From positions 28,994,668 through 29,058,667 of the forward strand of contig NC_092569.1 of the NCBI RefSeq assembly GCF_037975245.1: DNA of 64,000 bases. Direction: 5' to 3'. The stretch's first letter is position 1; each line of letters begins with the position of its first letter. The stretch is from Apostichopus japonicus (lineage: Eukaryota > Echinodermata > Holothuroidea > Aspidochirotida > Stichopodidae). Positions 63,874 through 64,000 of this stretch are shown here, piece after piece. The notes below the pieces were generated by a model that saw nothing but the letters and a program-made list of their open reading frames with translations, was not told the DNA's origin and ran no database searches. Position numbers and translations under genes: made by a program.

Positions 63874-64000
63874 TAAGCAGTGTTCGACTTATGGTCAAAA
63901 CATTGCATAGCAACAAATTTGGACAATTGCTATACAATATTTTTGTTGCATAGCAGTTCCCCAATATTGAATAGCAGTTTTGAAATTACCACAAAACGGA

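Overview
This is eukaryotic genomic DNA: an intron-rich, AT-rich, transposon-rich stretch. It carries spliced genes with GT-AG introns, tRNA-derived SINEs, LINE remnants, hAT-like and piggyBac-like MITEs, long (TA)n tracts and many minisatellites. Strings such as TAGGCCTA and AACGTTAGGC, and the orthologues found, suggest a marine invertebrate deuterostome, most likely an echinoderm. That assignment is inference, not proof.

Three protein-coding genes were reconstructed exon by exon. (1) LMBRD1 (lysosomal cobalamin transport escort protein LMBD1) is complete on the minus strand, 43298 to 23175: 16 coding exons, 527 codons, all junctions phase-consistent. (2) MRPL15 (mitochondrial ribosomal protein uL15m) is complete on the minus strand, 51138 to 45297: 4 coding exons, 294 codons. 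(3) The 5' part of a CC2D1A/CC2D1B (Lgd) orthologue lies on the plus strand from 53056: six exons, 320 codons, reaching the first DM14 domain before running off the window. MRPL15 and CC2D1 are divergent with about 1.9 kb between start codons. MRPL15 and LMBRD1 lie head-to-tail with about 2 kb between them. The three have housekeeping roles (lysosomal B12 export, mitochondrial translation, ESCRT-III/endosomal and transcriptional regulation) with no evident pathway link.

The left 23 kb has no gene I can name. It holds a LINE reverse-transcriptase remnant (about 0.96-1.1 kb), paired MITE-like elements, (TA)n tracts, a foldback-like element with a minisatellite core (13.1-14.0 kb), and a possible signal-peptide first exon on the minus strand at 20124-20058. 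LMBRD1 introns carry five minisatellites (about 107, 24, 21, 82 and 39 bp units), a TTAA-flanked MITE, a 33-bp-TIR palindromic element, a SINE, a hAT-like element with exact 8-bp target duplications at 41004-41400 lies just upstream of exon 2, and LINE pieces. Three copies of a GGTCATTCC-ended inverted-repeat element lie in MRPL15 and CC2D1 introns.

The most unusual feature is at 61298-63873. About 45 tandem copies of a 58-bp unit begin exactly at the 3' end of CC2D1 exon 6. Each unit repeats the exon-6 tail plus its 5' splice site, and each also has an upstream AG. Every unit could therefore in principle be a 21-nt, frame-preserving micro-exon encoding an EPQTTVP-like heptapeptide, or act as a decoy 5' splice site.
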